DNA of 5,756 nt from Flavobacteriales bacterium UBA7382 (GCA_002469765.1 DKNS01000015.1:1-5756), one strand, 5' to 3'; counted from the stretch's first letter, positions 1 through 5,756 are shown. A program made the numbers and translations. Notes: generated from the sequence alone by a model not told the origin.

Positions 1-804
1 GACGTTGTCCAACACTTCCAAGGTGTGGTAAAAGTTGTCTTTGTGACCAACACCTTTCCGCCATTCAACACCTTGCAACGCCGCCATCTCTGGGAGAAAC
101 CTGTGAAGCAGTTTGGTTTTGAAGAGCAGCTTGAATCCGCGTGAGGGACGCGGTGACAAAATGACCTTGTTTACTTCGGTGTGTATCCGTTCGGCCGAGA
201 TGATGTTCAATCGGTTGGCGTTTCTCTGTATCGAGGCCAAACTGCCTTCCTCGATGCGGAAACCCAACTGAGAAGCAAACCGCACTGCCCTCAGCATGCG
301 CAGTGGGTCGTCGCTGTATGTCACGTCGGGATCCAATGGGGTTCGAATCCATTTGCGACTCAAGTCGTCCACGCCGCCAAATGGATCCACCAACTTGCCG
401 AAGGAGTCGGCGTTCAGGCTGATGGCCATGGCGTTGATGGTGAAATCCCGGCGATTCTGGTCGTCCTCCAACGTTCCGTCTTCCACAACAGGCTTTCTGC
501 TGCCCCGGGTGTAGCTTTCCTTTCGAGCTCCCACGAACTCCACTTCATAATCTCGCGCCTTGAACATCGCCGTCCCGAAGTTCTTGAAGACGTGAACCTG
601 GCGGATGTCCATGGATTTAGCCGTGGCCCGCGCCAATTCAATCCCGCTGCCTTCCGTGACAATGTCAATGTCCTTGCAGGGACGTTCGAGGAGAAGGTCA
701 CGGACAAAACCGCCGATCACGAAGGCGCGCTGCCCGCGTTCGTCAGCAAGTTTTCCGACCCTTTTGAACACAGGGTGGGTGAGGTGTGACGCCAAGTTCA
801 TCAT
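1..804 (-). CDS. cca: CCA tRNA nucleotidyltransferase, 3' part off the left edge
   Basis: Class II polynucleotide-polymerase-type enzyme that adds or repairs the CCA end of tRNAs in the cytoplasm. I translated the minus strand by hand: 268 codons are present without a stop, and family members with this architecture in Bacteroidota are usually about 470 residues, so roughly the last 200 are outside the window. Motifs seen: the nucleotidyltransferase G-G-F-V-R-D at residues 31-36 followed by the metal-binding D-I-D at 45-47; EFVGARKESY at 89-98; the template-like RRDFTINAMA at 118-127; SDDPLRMLRAVRF at 164-176; the neck-helix ERIHTE at 205-210; and the beginning of an HD-type domain (GHKDNFYHT, 253-261), which in this family carries phosphohydrolase activity. 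Two adjacent ATGs (804 and 801) could both start it; I took the first. It is the last visible gene of the phoH-purC-tsaC block, 31 bases after tsaC. Whether it is CCA-adding or only A- or CC-adding cannot be told from this part. Confidence 0.95.
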   Translation of the reverse strand, partial: MMNLASHLTHPVFKRVGKLADERGQRAFVIGGFVRDLLLERPCKDIDIVTEGSGIELARATAKSMDIRQVHVFKNFGTAMFKARDYEVEFVGARKESYTRGSRKPVVEDGTLEDDQNRRDFTINAMAISLNADSFGKLVDPFGGVDDLSRKWIRTPLDPDVTYSDDPLRMLRAVRFASQLGFRIEEGSLASIQRNANRLNIISAERIHTEVNKVILSPRPSRGFKLLFKTKLLHRFLPEMAALQGVEWRKGVGHKDNFYHTLEVLDNV

Positions 805-812
805 GGGTGAAG

Positions 813-820
813 CAAAGGTA
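813..820 (-). promoter_or_regulatory. possible internal promoter -7 element upstream of cca
   Basis: On the minus strand these eight bases read TACCTTTG, an exact match to the Bacteroidota sigma-factor -7 consensus TAnnTTTG. It lies in the 31-base gap between tsaC and cca and ends nine bases before the ATG at 804, so a transcript starting from it would have a leader of only a few bases. I see no TTG or TTTG at the expected distance upstream, so this is a half-match. It could also be chance. Confidence 0.25.
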
Positions 821-835
821 CTTCTGGGACGGCTG

Positions 836-1429
836 TTATTTCCTGAGGAATGTGAATCTACCTGCCTCGTCAAACGCCACCATCATGGAAGGCACGCCAG
901 TTCCTTCGACTTCTTCTCTGCGGTGGACGCTGACGTGGTCAACGAGCTGTTTCAGCGCGTCGGGAATGTCCTTGAAAGTCTTGGGGGCGACATGCCCAGT
1001 GAAATTGGCGCTTGTGGAGGCGAGGGGTTTGTTCAACCCCCGAATGATGTAGGCGCTGTAGTCTTCCCGAACGCACCGGATTGCAAGACTTCCATCCCCG
1101 CCGAGCAGGGCGGAGGAGACCCCCTTGCCCTTGGGGTAGACCACGGTGGTGGGTCGATCCCCAAGTTCCATCAAATCCCAGGCGGCTTCAGGCACTTCGT
1201 CAACAAGCTGCTCTACGTGGCCGTCGTCGGCCACCAGAACCAACACTGGATGAACCGGGTGGCGCTCTTTGATTGTGTTGAGTCGCTCGACCGCCTCGTC
1301 GTTGGTCGCGTCGCATGCGATTCCCCACACCGTGTCTGTGGCGTGAAGCAGGATGCCCCCTTGTTTTAGCACCTGGACCGCTTGTCGGGCATCTGCGTGC
1401 CAAACTTCCTCCTTGTGTTTTCTGCCCAT
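836..1429 (-). CDS. tsaC: L-threonylcarbamoyladenylate synthase (YrdC/Sua5 family)
   Basis: Makes threonylcarbamoyl-AMP from threonine, bicarbonate and ATP, the first step of t6A37 formation on ANN-decoding tRNAs. The protein is 197 residues, the length of a single YrdC domain, so it lacks the extra C-terminal Sua5 domain. Family features seen: the nucleotide-site strand-turn ATDTVWGIACDATN at residues 30-43, the K-x-R pair K54/R56, the P-T-T at 93-95, AIR at 116-118, and the S-T-S-A-N at 138-142 that carries the S-x-N motif. The usual PTDT is ATDT here, a mild change. The frame stays open to an ATG at 1456 inside purC, but the family's N-terminus fits the ATG at 1429, which leaves a 2-base gap after the purC stop and suggests coupled translation. 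Bacteroidota can carry paralogues of this fold (YciO-like proteins), so the exact t6A assignment is probable rather than certain. Located with cca, another tRNA-maturation gene. Confidence 0.9.
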   Translation of the reverse strand: MGRKHKEEVWHADARQAVQVLKQGGILLHATDTVWGIACDATNDEAVERLNTIKERHPVHPVLVLVADDGHVEQLVDEVPEAAWDLMELGDRPTTVVYPKGKGVSSALLGGDGSLAIRCVREDYSAYIIRGLNKPLASTSANFTGHVAPKTFKDIPDALKQLVDHVSVHRREEVEGTGVPSMMVAFDEAGRFTFLRK

Positions 1430-1431
1430 GC

Positions 1432-2382
1432 TCAGCCCTTGTGTTGGGAAAGCCACGTTTCGACGGCCTTGGCGATTCGGCCATGTGGATCCGATGCGGA
1501 ATCTCCTAGGAACGGCTTGCCTGTCACCTTTTCGTACAACTCCACGTAGCGCTGGGTGACGGTTGCCAAAAAAGCGTCATCCATGGGGGGAGGGGTTTGA
1601 CCTTCAAGCCCCATGAAGTCGTGGGACATGAGCCATTCTCGGACAAATTCCTTGCTCAGTTGCCTTTGCGGCTCGCGAGCAGCTTGTCTGGCTTCGTAGC
1701 CGTCGGCGTAAAAGTAGCGGGAGCTGTCCGGAGTGTGGATTTCGTCGATGAGCGTCAGGACCCCATCTCGCAGACCAAACTCGTATTTGGTGTCCACCAG
1801 GATCAAGCCTTGTTTTCCAGCCATCTCGGTTCCGCGTTGGAAGAGGGTTCGCGTCACCTGAACGAGTTCAGCCCAGAGCGCTTCCGATACGATGCCCCGT
1901 GCCAAAATGTCGTCGGGTGAGATGTCCTCGTCGTGGCCTTCCTCCGCTTTGGTGGCCGGCGTGATGATGGGCTCAGGAAAGCGGTCGTGTTCGGTCATTC
2001 CCTCTGGCATGGACGCGCCACAGAGGGTTCTGTGACCAGCTTTGTATTGCCTCCAGGCATGCCCGGTTAAATAACCGCGAATCACCATCTCCAAGCGGAT
2101 GGGCTCGCATTTGAGTCCCACAGTTACGTTGGGGTCAGGTGTGGCGACGTTCCAAGTTGGGACGATGTCACCCACGGCATCCAAGAAATGGCTCGCAACC
2201 CCATTGAGCACTTGGCCCTTAAAAGGGATGCCGCGGGGCATCACCACGTCGAACGCACTGATGCGGTCGGAGACCACGGCCACCATCAGGTCATCCCCAA
2301 TGGTGTACATGTCGCGGACTTTGCCGTGGTAAGACGAGGTTTGGCCTGAGAAGGAGAAATCAGTGTTTCGAATGGCAGTCAT
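1432..2382 (-). CDS. purC: phosphoribosylaminoimidazole-succinocarboxamide synthase (SAICAR synthetase)
   Basis: Catalyses ATP-dependent condensation of CAIR with aspartate to SAICAR in de novo purine synthesis; cytoplasmic. At 316 residues it is the long form (about 300-315 residues), found in Bacteroidota and resembling yeast Ade1, rather than the roughly 240-residue E. coli form. Motifs seen: GKVRD at residues 20-24, SDRISAFD at 38-45, the first SAICAR signature region PIRLEMVIRGYLTGHAW at 94-110, PEPIITPATKAEEGHDE from 136, the second signature ILVDTKYEFG at 194-203, and DEIHTPDSSRY at 213-223. All expected active-site blocks are present and it looks intact. An upstream-extended frame reaches 2535 inside phoH, but that part is a low-complexity shadow of the phoH tail; the ATG at 2382 matches the family start. 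It begins 10 bases after the phoH stop and ends 2 bases before tsaC, so it is almost certainly co-transcribed with both. No purine riboswitch or PurR-like site is visible. Confidence 0.97.
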   Translation of the reverse strand: MTAIRNTDFSFSGQTSSYHGKVRDMYTIGDDLMVAVVSDRISAFDVVMPRGIPFKGQVLNGVASHFLDAVGDIVPTWNVATPDPNVTVGLKCEPIRLEMVIRGYLTGHAWRQYKAGHRTLCGASMPEGMTEHDRFPEPIITPATKAEEGHDEDISPDDILARGIVSEALWAELVQVTRTLFQRGTEMAGKQGLILVDTKYEFGLRDGVLTLIDEIHTPDSSRYFYADGYEARQAAREPQRQLSKEFVREWLMSHDFMGLEGQTPPPMDDAFLATVTQRYVELYEKVTGKPFLGDSASDPHGRIAKAVETWLSQHKG

Positions 2383-2392
2383 GGGAGAGGTG

Positions 2393-3439
2393 TCAGTCTT
2401 CAATGAATGGGTTGGAGGATGCATGGCGCTGCGCTTCGCGCAATTCCCGGGCGGCGCGCTTGGCTTCCTTTTTGGCTTCGGCGTCTTCGGCGCGCTTGGC
2501 GTCGTCGGCTTCGAATCGGTCGATGATGGCGCCAACGAGGCGGTGACGAATCACATCCAGACCTGTGAGTTTGATGGTGGCGATGCCTTCCACGTCCTCC
2601 AAAAGTCGAAGGGCGTCAATCAAACCAGACCTCTGGTTGCGCGGCAAGTCCACTTGAGACCCGTCTCCTGTCACGACAAATTTTGCCTCTTTGCCCATGC
2701 GTGTCAGGAACATGCGCATTTGGGCGGAGGTGGCGTTTTGGGCTTCGTCCAAAATCACGAATGCCTTGTCGAGCGTCCGGCCCCGCATGAAAGCGAGCGG
2801 TGCCACTTCAATCACGCCTTTCTCCAAGTGGTCGGCCACCTTCTCGTAAGGCAGCATGTCTGTCAAGGCGTCGTAGAGCGGTTGCAGGTAGGGGTCCAAT
2901 TTCTCTTTTAAGTCGCCTGGCAAAAAGCCCAAATTCTCGCCTGCCTCAACGGCAGGACGGGTGAGGATGATCTTCTTCACCCGGCGGTCCTTCAGGGCCG
3001 CCACCGCCATCGCCACGGCCGTGTACGTTTTCCCAGTTCCAGCCGGTCCCACGGCGAACACCATGTCATGTTTTCGCACGGCGTCCACCAACCGTTTCTG
3101 ATTGGGGGTTCGGGCTGTGACCTTGAGCCCTCCTGGTCCGTAGACGATGACGTCATCTTTGGAGGCCTGGTTGAAGAAGTCGGATTCGTCGGATTTGGCC
3201 AACCTCGCCAGCTCATCCACGCCAATCGAATTGTACCGATCTACATGCCAAAACACCATCCTCATCACCTCCTCAAAACGCCCGAGGTCCTCGTGGTCGC
3301 CCATGGCCTTCAGTGACGTCCCCCGTGCCACAATTTTCAACTTCGGGAAATGGGTCTGCATGGCTCGCAGGTTCTCGTTGTTGGGGCCGAGGAAGGCCAT
3401 TGCGTCAAGCCCGTCGAGGGAAAGATTGGATTCGTGCAT
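2393..3439 (-). CDS. phoH: PhoH-like P-loop ATPase
   Basis: PhoH family cytoplasmic NTPase; the family is tied to RNA metabolism and ribosome or 16S rRNA maturation (relatives include E. coli YbeZ), though its exact role here is unproven. The 348-residue protein has an N-terminal KH-like part (about residues 15-70, including LKIVARG), then the ATPase core: Walker A GPAGTGKT at 131-138, RPAVEAGENLGFLPGD at 161-176, Walker B VILDEAQN at 228-235, the T-G-D-x-S-Q segment at 257-262, and DVIRHRLV at 295-302. After residue 309 comes a strongly charged Ala/Lys/Arg/Glu helix (310-338) that makes the protein somewhat longer than the usual 315-320 residues. The frame is open back to 3880, but that extension is only the antisense of the divergent gene. 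The ATG at 3439 matches the family N-terminus and sits just after a promoter-like element. First gene of the phoH-purC-tsaC-cca block. YbeY, the usual partner of YbeZ, is not in this window. Confidence 0.95.
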   Translation of the reverse strand: MHESNLSLDGLDAMAFLGPNNENLRAMQTHFPKLKIVARGTSLKAMGDHEDLGRFEEVMRMVFWHVDRYNSIGVDELARLAKSDESDFFNQASKDDVIVYGPGGLKVTARTPNQKRLVDAVRKHDMVFAVGPAGTGKTYTAVAMAVAALKDRRVKKIILTRPAVEAGENLGFLPGDLKEKLDPYLQPLYDALTDMLPYEKVADHLEKGVIEVAPLAFMRGRTLDKAFVILDEAQNATSAQMRMFLTRMGKEAKFVVTGDGSQVDLPRNQRSGLIDALRLLEDVEGIATIKLTGLDVIRHRLVGAIIDRFEADDAKRAEDAEAKKEAKRAARELREAQRHASSNPFIED

Positions 3440-3447
3440 GTGGAGGA

Positions 3448-3474
3448 CAAAATTAGCTTTCTCACCTTTGCCAA
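3448..3474 (-). promoter_or_regulatory. likely Bacteroidota-type promoter for the phoH-purC-tsaC-cca block
   Basis: Minus strand: TTG at 3474-3472, a 16-base spacer, then TAATTTTG at 3455-3448. The second block matches the Bacteroidota -7 consensus TAnnTTTG at every fixed base. The TTG is a plausible -33 element, although 16 bases is just under the commonly reported spacing of about 17-23. Transcription would start around 3441-3443, giving phoH (ATG at 3439) almost no leader. The -33 part overlaps the start codon region of the divergent gene. Inferred from consensus only. Confidence 0.5.
3454..3461 (+). promoter_or_regulatory. weak -7-like element for the rightward genes
   Basis: TAGCTTTC on the plus strand differs from the Bacteroidota consensus TAnnTTTG only at the last base. 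It shares the central TA (3454-3455) with the opposite-facing TAATTTTG, so the two form a near-symmetric CAAAnnTAnnTTTC. A start about seven bases downstream would leave fewer than ten bases before the GTG at 3476. No good -33 element is at the right distance; the nearest TTG (3426-3428) is 25 bases away. The rightward promoter may instead lie inside phoH. Confidence 0.28.
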
Positions 3475-3475
3475 C

Positions 3476-4291
3476 GTGACTCCAATCACCCTCATCAGCG
3501 ATTTTGGTCCAGACAGCATGTATGTAGGCATGCTCAAGGGCAGCATCCTTCGAAGAATGCCAGATGCCGAGGTGGTGGATTTGACCCACAGCATCCGTCA
3601 ATTTGATGCCGTCCACGCCGCGTTTGTGCTTCGGGTGTCCATGGACAGCTTTCCGGCAGGCACGGTCCATATCGTGGCGGTGCAGTCGCTTGAGACCCCG
3701 GACCACCCTCACCGCATTGTCAAGATGAAGGGACAATTCTTCATCGGTGCAGACAGCGGCGTTTTCAAGTCTATGGGATTGCGGGAGCCTGAGGCTGTGT
3801 ACGACTTGTCCAATGTCCAAACCGACGCGAACGAACCCACCTTCCCAGAACGGGCCTTGTTTGTGCCGGCGGCCACGCACCTAGCCAAAGGGGGCATTCC
3901 AGAGATGTTGGGACGGCCTGCGGCGCTGTCCAAGCACGTGGAAAGCCTCAGGCCGGTGGTGGAGGGCAACGCCATTGTTGGCCATGTCCGGCATGTAGAT
4001 GGCAGGGGCAATTGCATCACAGACATCGACGAATCTCTCCTGCAGGAGGTGGGCAAAGGCCGCTCGTTTTACATCAGCATGCGCCGTGCCCGCAGCGACA
4101 TACGGACGGTCGGCAAGTCGTATCTGGACGGCACCCCTGGAGAGCCGGTTGCGGTCTTCAATTCCATGGGGCTGCTTGAGATTGCCATTTGCATGGGGGG
4201 CAACAATTCAGGTTACGGCGGGGCGTCAGCCTTGCTGGGCCTCAAGTACCAAGATCCGGTGAGGATTGAGTTCCAATCCTCGACGCTTTGA
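3476..4291 (+). CDS. divergent SAM hydroxide adenosyltransferase-like protein (DUF62 family)
   Basis: Fold family of the SAM hydroxide adenosyltransferases and the chlorinase/fluorinase enzymes, which attack S-adenosylmethionine with hydroxide or halide. The chosen GTG start gives 271 residues, beginning TPITLISDFG, which lines up with the usual N-terminus; the frame is open to 3350, but that part is the antisense of phoH. Family features seen: SDFG at residues 8-11, YVGMLKG at 16-22, VDLTHSIRQFD at 34-44, GTVHIVAV at 62-69, FFIGADSGVF at 88-97, VDGRGNCITDI at 174-184 and FNSMGLLEIAI at 228-238. Odd: the usual V-D-P-G-V-G after GTVH is V-Q-S-L-E-T here, with Gln70 in place of the catalytic Asp, and the T-F-H-G-R-D block is T-F-P-E-R-A at 122-127, with Pro124 at the His position. 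Standard catalysis is therefore doubtful, though the overall SAM-binding fold appears kept. It is divergent from phoH and leads the ABM/gldFG row. Confidence 0.88.
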   Translation: MTPITLISDFGPDSMYVGMLKGSILRRMPDAEVVDLTHSIRQFDAVHAAFVLRVSMDSFPAGTVHIVAVQSLETPDHPHRIVKMKGQFFIGADSGVFKSMGLREPEAVYDLSNVQTDANEPTFPERALFVPAATHLAKGGIPEMLGRPAALSKHVESLRPVVEGNAIVGHVRHVDGRGNCITDIDESLLQEVGKGRSFYISMRRARSDIRTVGKSYLDGTPGEPVAVFNSMGLLEIAICMGGNNSGYGGASALLGLKYQDPVRIEFQSSTL

Positions 4292-4602
4292 TTGTTCGGT
4301 TGGTCAGGCTGACGTTCAGCCCACAGTCGGTGGACGCCTTCGATGCGCTCTACGCTCAGTTTGAAGCCCGCATCCATGCGCGACCCGGGTGTCGCATGGT
4401 GCGTACCATGAGGGTGCCTGACGAACCTTGTCAGCGAGCGACATTGAGTTTATGGGATGCGCAGGAAGACCTCGATGCCTACCGAGAGTCGGCGTTGTTC
4501 GGGGAAGTTTGGCCTGCCACCAAAGCTCTTTTTGCTGCGCCCCCAGAAGCCCAGTCTTACGAGCTGAATGGCGATGTTCCTGGCGTTATCTTTGACGCTT
4601 AG
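4288..4602 (+). CDS. small antibiotic-biosynthesis-monooxygenase (ABM) fold protein
   Basis: A 104-residue protein of the dimeric alpha/beta-barrel ABM superfamily. What shows this is the pattern: an initial strand IVRLVRLTF (residues 2-10), a helix beginning SVDAFDALYAQFEARI (14-29), the turn PGC at 33-35, and the hallmark SLWDAQEDLDAYRESALF at 54-71, followed by W75. Many family members of this size are heme-, quinone- or small-molecule-binding proteins of unknown reaction, so no substrate can be assigned. It starts with TTG at 4288, where TTGA overlaps the TGA stop of the preceding gene by four bases, a translational-coupling arrangement; no ATG near the N-terminus would keep the first strand. 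It ends six bases before gldF. The position between a DUF62 gene and gldF is one I recall from flavobacteria, which suggests an ancient operon, but no role in gliding is established. Confidence 0.85.
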   Translation: MIVRLVRLTFSPQSVDAFDALYAQFEARIHARPGCRMVRTMRVPDEPCQRATLSLWDAQEDLDAYRESALFGEVWPATKALFAAPPEAQSYELNGDVPGVIFDA

Positions 4603-4608
4603 ATTCCA

Positions 4609-5756
4609 ATGAGGGCACTTGTTTTGAAAGAAGTCCGGAGCTTTTTCAGCTCCTTGATGGGGTACACTGTTGTGGCGGTGTTCCTGCTTTTTACCGGCTT
4701 GTTTTTGTGGATTTTCCCTGGGATGTGGAACGTGCTGGACAGTGGGATGGCCTCCATGGCCTCCTTTTTCGCCCTGGCTCCATGGATCCTGATGTTCCTG
4801 GTGCCTGCTGTGACCATGAGGTCTTTTGCTGAAGAACAGAGGCAGGGCACGCTCGAATTGTTGCTGACGCGCCCACTGTCGGAAGGGCAAATTGTCTTGG
4901 CCAAATTTCTCGGGACTTGGACGGTTTCTTTGGTCGCACTTATGCCGACGTTGTCCTATGTTGCCGTCATTGGCATGCTCGGGAAGCCGTCTTGGAATGT
5001 GGATTTGGGCGCGGTTTGGGGCAGTTACCTAGGGTTGGTGGTGTTTTCCGGTGCCTTGACCGGCCTTGGTCTGGTGATGTCTACGCTGACGACCCAACCT
5101 TTGGTGTCCTTCCTCTTGGCCGTTGTGGCTTCCGTGGTCTGCTACGTAGGACCAAGTGCCATGGCAGATTTCTCTGTGCTTGGATCGTGGGAGCACACGG
5201 TTGCGCAGCTCGGCATGCAGGCTCATTTTGAAGCCATGAGTCAAGGACGGCTGGATTCCAGGGATGTCTTGTATTTCATCTCTTGGATGGTCTTGTCTGT
5301 GCTCGTGGCAAGGTTCATGTTGGTCATGCGACGGGGGCGGTTGATTCGGGAAGGAACTTCATTGGCGCTGTCCACCGCGATTCTTGGGGTGGTGATCATG
5401 TTGGGGCAACTTGTGCATGGTGCTTTAGATCTGACGGCAGAGAAGCGCCACACCTTGGCAGATGGGACATGTCAGTTGCTGGAAGGCCTCCAGGACGACG
5501 TATTGATAACCTGCTATTTAACGGGTGAGTTGCCACAAGAGTGGCGGCGCCTTGAGCAGGAGATGGAGTCGTTGCTGCAACGAATGTCACGTGCGAGTGG
5601 CGGAAAATTGACCTACCAATTCGTCGACATCTACGCCGTCGACGACCCAAAAACCGTGGGGCAAAACGAGCAGGCTCTGTTCGAACGTGGGCTGAAATTC
5701 ACACGGATCGCCTTCGAAGAGAACGGAATGCAGTCGTTCAAGACCGTGTGGCCTGG
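4609..5756 (+). CDS. gldF-gldG: fused GldF permease - GldG protein, 3' end off the right edge
   Basis: GldF and GldG are membrane components of the GldA-GldF-GldG ABC transporter required for gliding in Flavobacterium. Hand translation from ATG 4609 gives 382 codons with no stop to the window end. Residues 1-240 are a full ABC-2 type GldF: predicted helices at about 17-36, 49-68, 98-123, 135-158, 164-182 and 220-240, with the conserved cytoplasmic RSFAEEQRQGTLELLL at 71-86 and TRPLSEGQIVLAKFLG at 87-102. A basic stretch (RRGRLIR, 241-247) leads directly into GldG: one helix at about 250-271, the signature DLTAEKRHTL at 274-283, then the soluble domain (ITCYLTGELPQEWRRLE from 300). Separate GldF is about 240 residues and GldG about 560, so this is a fusion lacking only the rest of GldG. 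Six helices return the chain to the cytoplasm, so a seventh puts the GldG domain outside the inner membrane, as expected. An internal ATG at 5326 could also start GldG separately. The GldA ATPase is not in the window. Confidence 0.9.
   Translation, partial: MRALVLKEVRSFFSSLMGYTVVAVFLLFTGLFLWIFPGMWNVLDSGMASMASFFALAPWILMFLVPAVTMRSFAEEQRQGTLELLLTRPLSEGQIVLAKFLGTWTVSLVALMPTLSYVAVIGMLGKPSWNVDLGAVWGSYLGLVVFSGALTGLGLVMSTLTTQPLVSFLLAVVASVVCYVGPSAMADFSVLGSWEHTVAQLGMQAHFEAMSQGRLDSRDVLYFISWMVLSVLVARFMLVMRRGRLIREGTSLALSTAILGVVIMLGQLVHGALDLTAEKRHTLADGTCQLLEGLQDDVLITCYLTGELPQEWRRLEQEMESLLQRMSRASGGKLTYQFVDIYAVDDPKTVGQNEQALFERGLKFTRIAFEENGMQSFKTVWP

Noticed and set aside
181..789. Plus-strand open frame of 202 codons
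   Set aside because: Lies wholly antisense to cca, whose nucleotidyltransferase motifs are unmistakable on the other strand; no recognisable domain.
840..850. Perfect small inverted repeat TTCCTGAGGAA at the end of tsaC
   Set aside because: Five-base arms with a one-base loop cannot form a terminator hairpin, there is no T-run, and it sits in the last codons of tsaC.
605..1369. Plus-strand open frame of 254 codons
   Set aside because: Antisense across cca and tsaC; shows no family motif and spans two real genes and their gap. A product of GC-rich codon usage.
2383..2535. 51-codon upstream extension of PurC, rich in Pro, Lys, Ser and Thr
   Set aside because: Overlaps the phoH coding end in another frame and is not found in SAICAR synthetases; the ATG at 2382 fits the family.
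2363..2911. Plus-strand open frame of 182 codons with a hydrophobic Gly/Phe-rich N-terminus
   Set aside because: Looks like a signal or membrane segment, but this is the antisense of the charged PhoH tail; the rest is antisense to the PhoH core.
3350..3475. 42-codon upstream extension of the DUF62 protein
   Set aside because: Antisense to the start of phoH; the family N-terminus begins at the (T)PITLISDFG segment, just after the GTG at 3476.
3440..3880. 147-codon N-terminal extension of PhoH
   Set aside because: Entirely antisense to the DUF62 gene, His-rich and without family similarity; PhoH proteins start near the ATG at 3439.
4450..4939. Three overlapping minus-strand frames of 82-146 codons
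   Set aside because: Antisense to the ABM gene and the well-conserved GldF region; no motifs.

Overview
The window reads as an ordinary chromosomal housekeeping segment from a Bacteroidota bacterium, most likely of the Flavobacteriia. The evidence is the gene content: a GldF/GldG gliding-motility transporter, the long Bacteroidota-type PurC, a PhoH-like ATPase, and the neighbour order phoH / SAM-hydroxide-adenosyltransferase-like protein / small ABM-fold protein / gldF, an order I recall from flavobacterial genomes. Base composition looks GC-rich for that group, which fits the many long spurious antisense frames. There are no mobile elements, phage genes, RNA genes, CRISPR arrays or long repeats. 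Coding density is nearly complete; the longest stretch without a gene is 36 bases.

Left arm (1-3439, minus strand): four genes read leftwards in a tight block, phoH -> purC -> tsaC (YrdC/Sua5 family) -> cca, with gaps of 10, 2 and 31 bases. PhoH is a P-loop NTPase linked to RNA metabolism. PurC makes SAICAR in purine synthesis. TsaC/YrdC makes the threonylcarbamoyl-AMP used for tRNA t6A37. Cca adds or repairs the tRNA 3' CCA end and runs off the left edge. Two of the four genes therefore serve tRNA maturation.

Centre (3440-3475): a 36-base divergent intergenic region. It holds a perfect match to the Bacteroidota -7 promoter element (TAnnTTTG) facing phoH. A near match faces the other way and shares the same central TA, suggesting one symmetric bidirectional promoter with almost no 5' leaders.

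Right arm (3476-5756, plus strand): a divergent DUF62 (SAM hydroxide adenosyltransferase-like) protein, a small ABM-fold protein whose TTG start overlaps the previous stop by four bases, and, six bases further on, a membrane protein that runs off the right edge. That last frame is the most notable thing here: a complete six-helix GldF permease continues with no stop codon into the start of GldG, so the two gliding-transporter subunits appear fused. The DUF62 protein is the second point of interest, because the residues that form the catalytic centre of characterised family members are not conserved in it.
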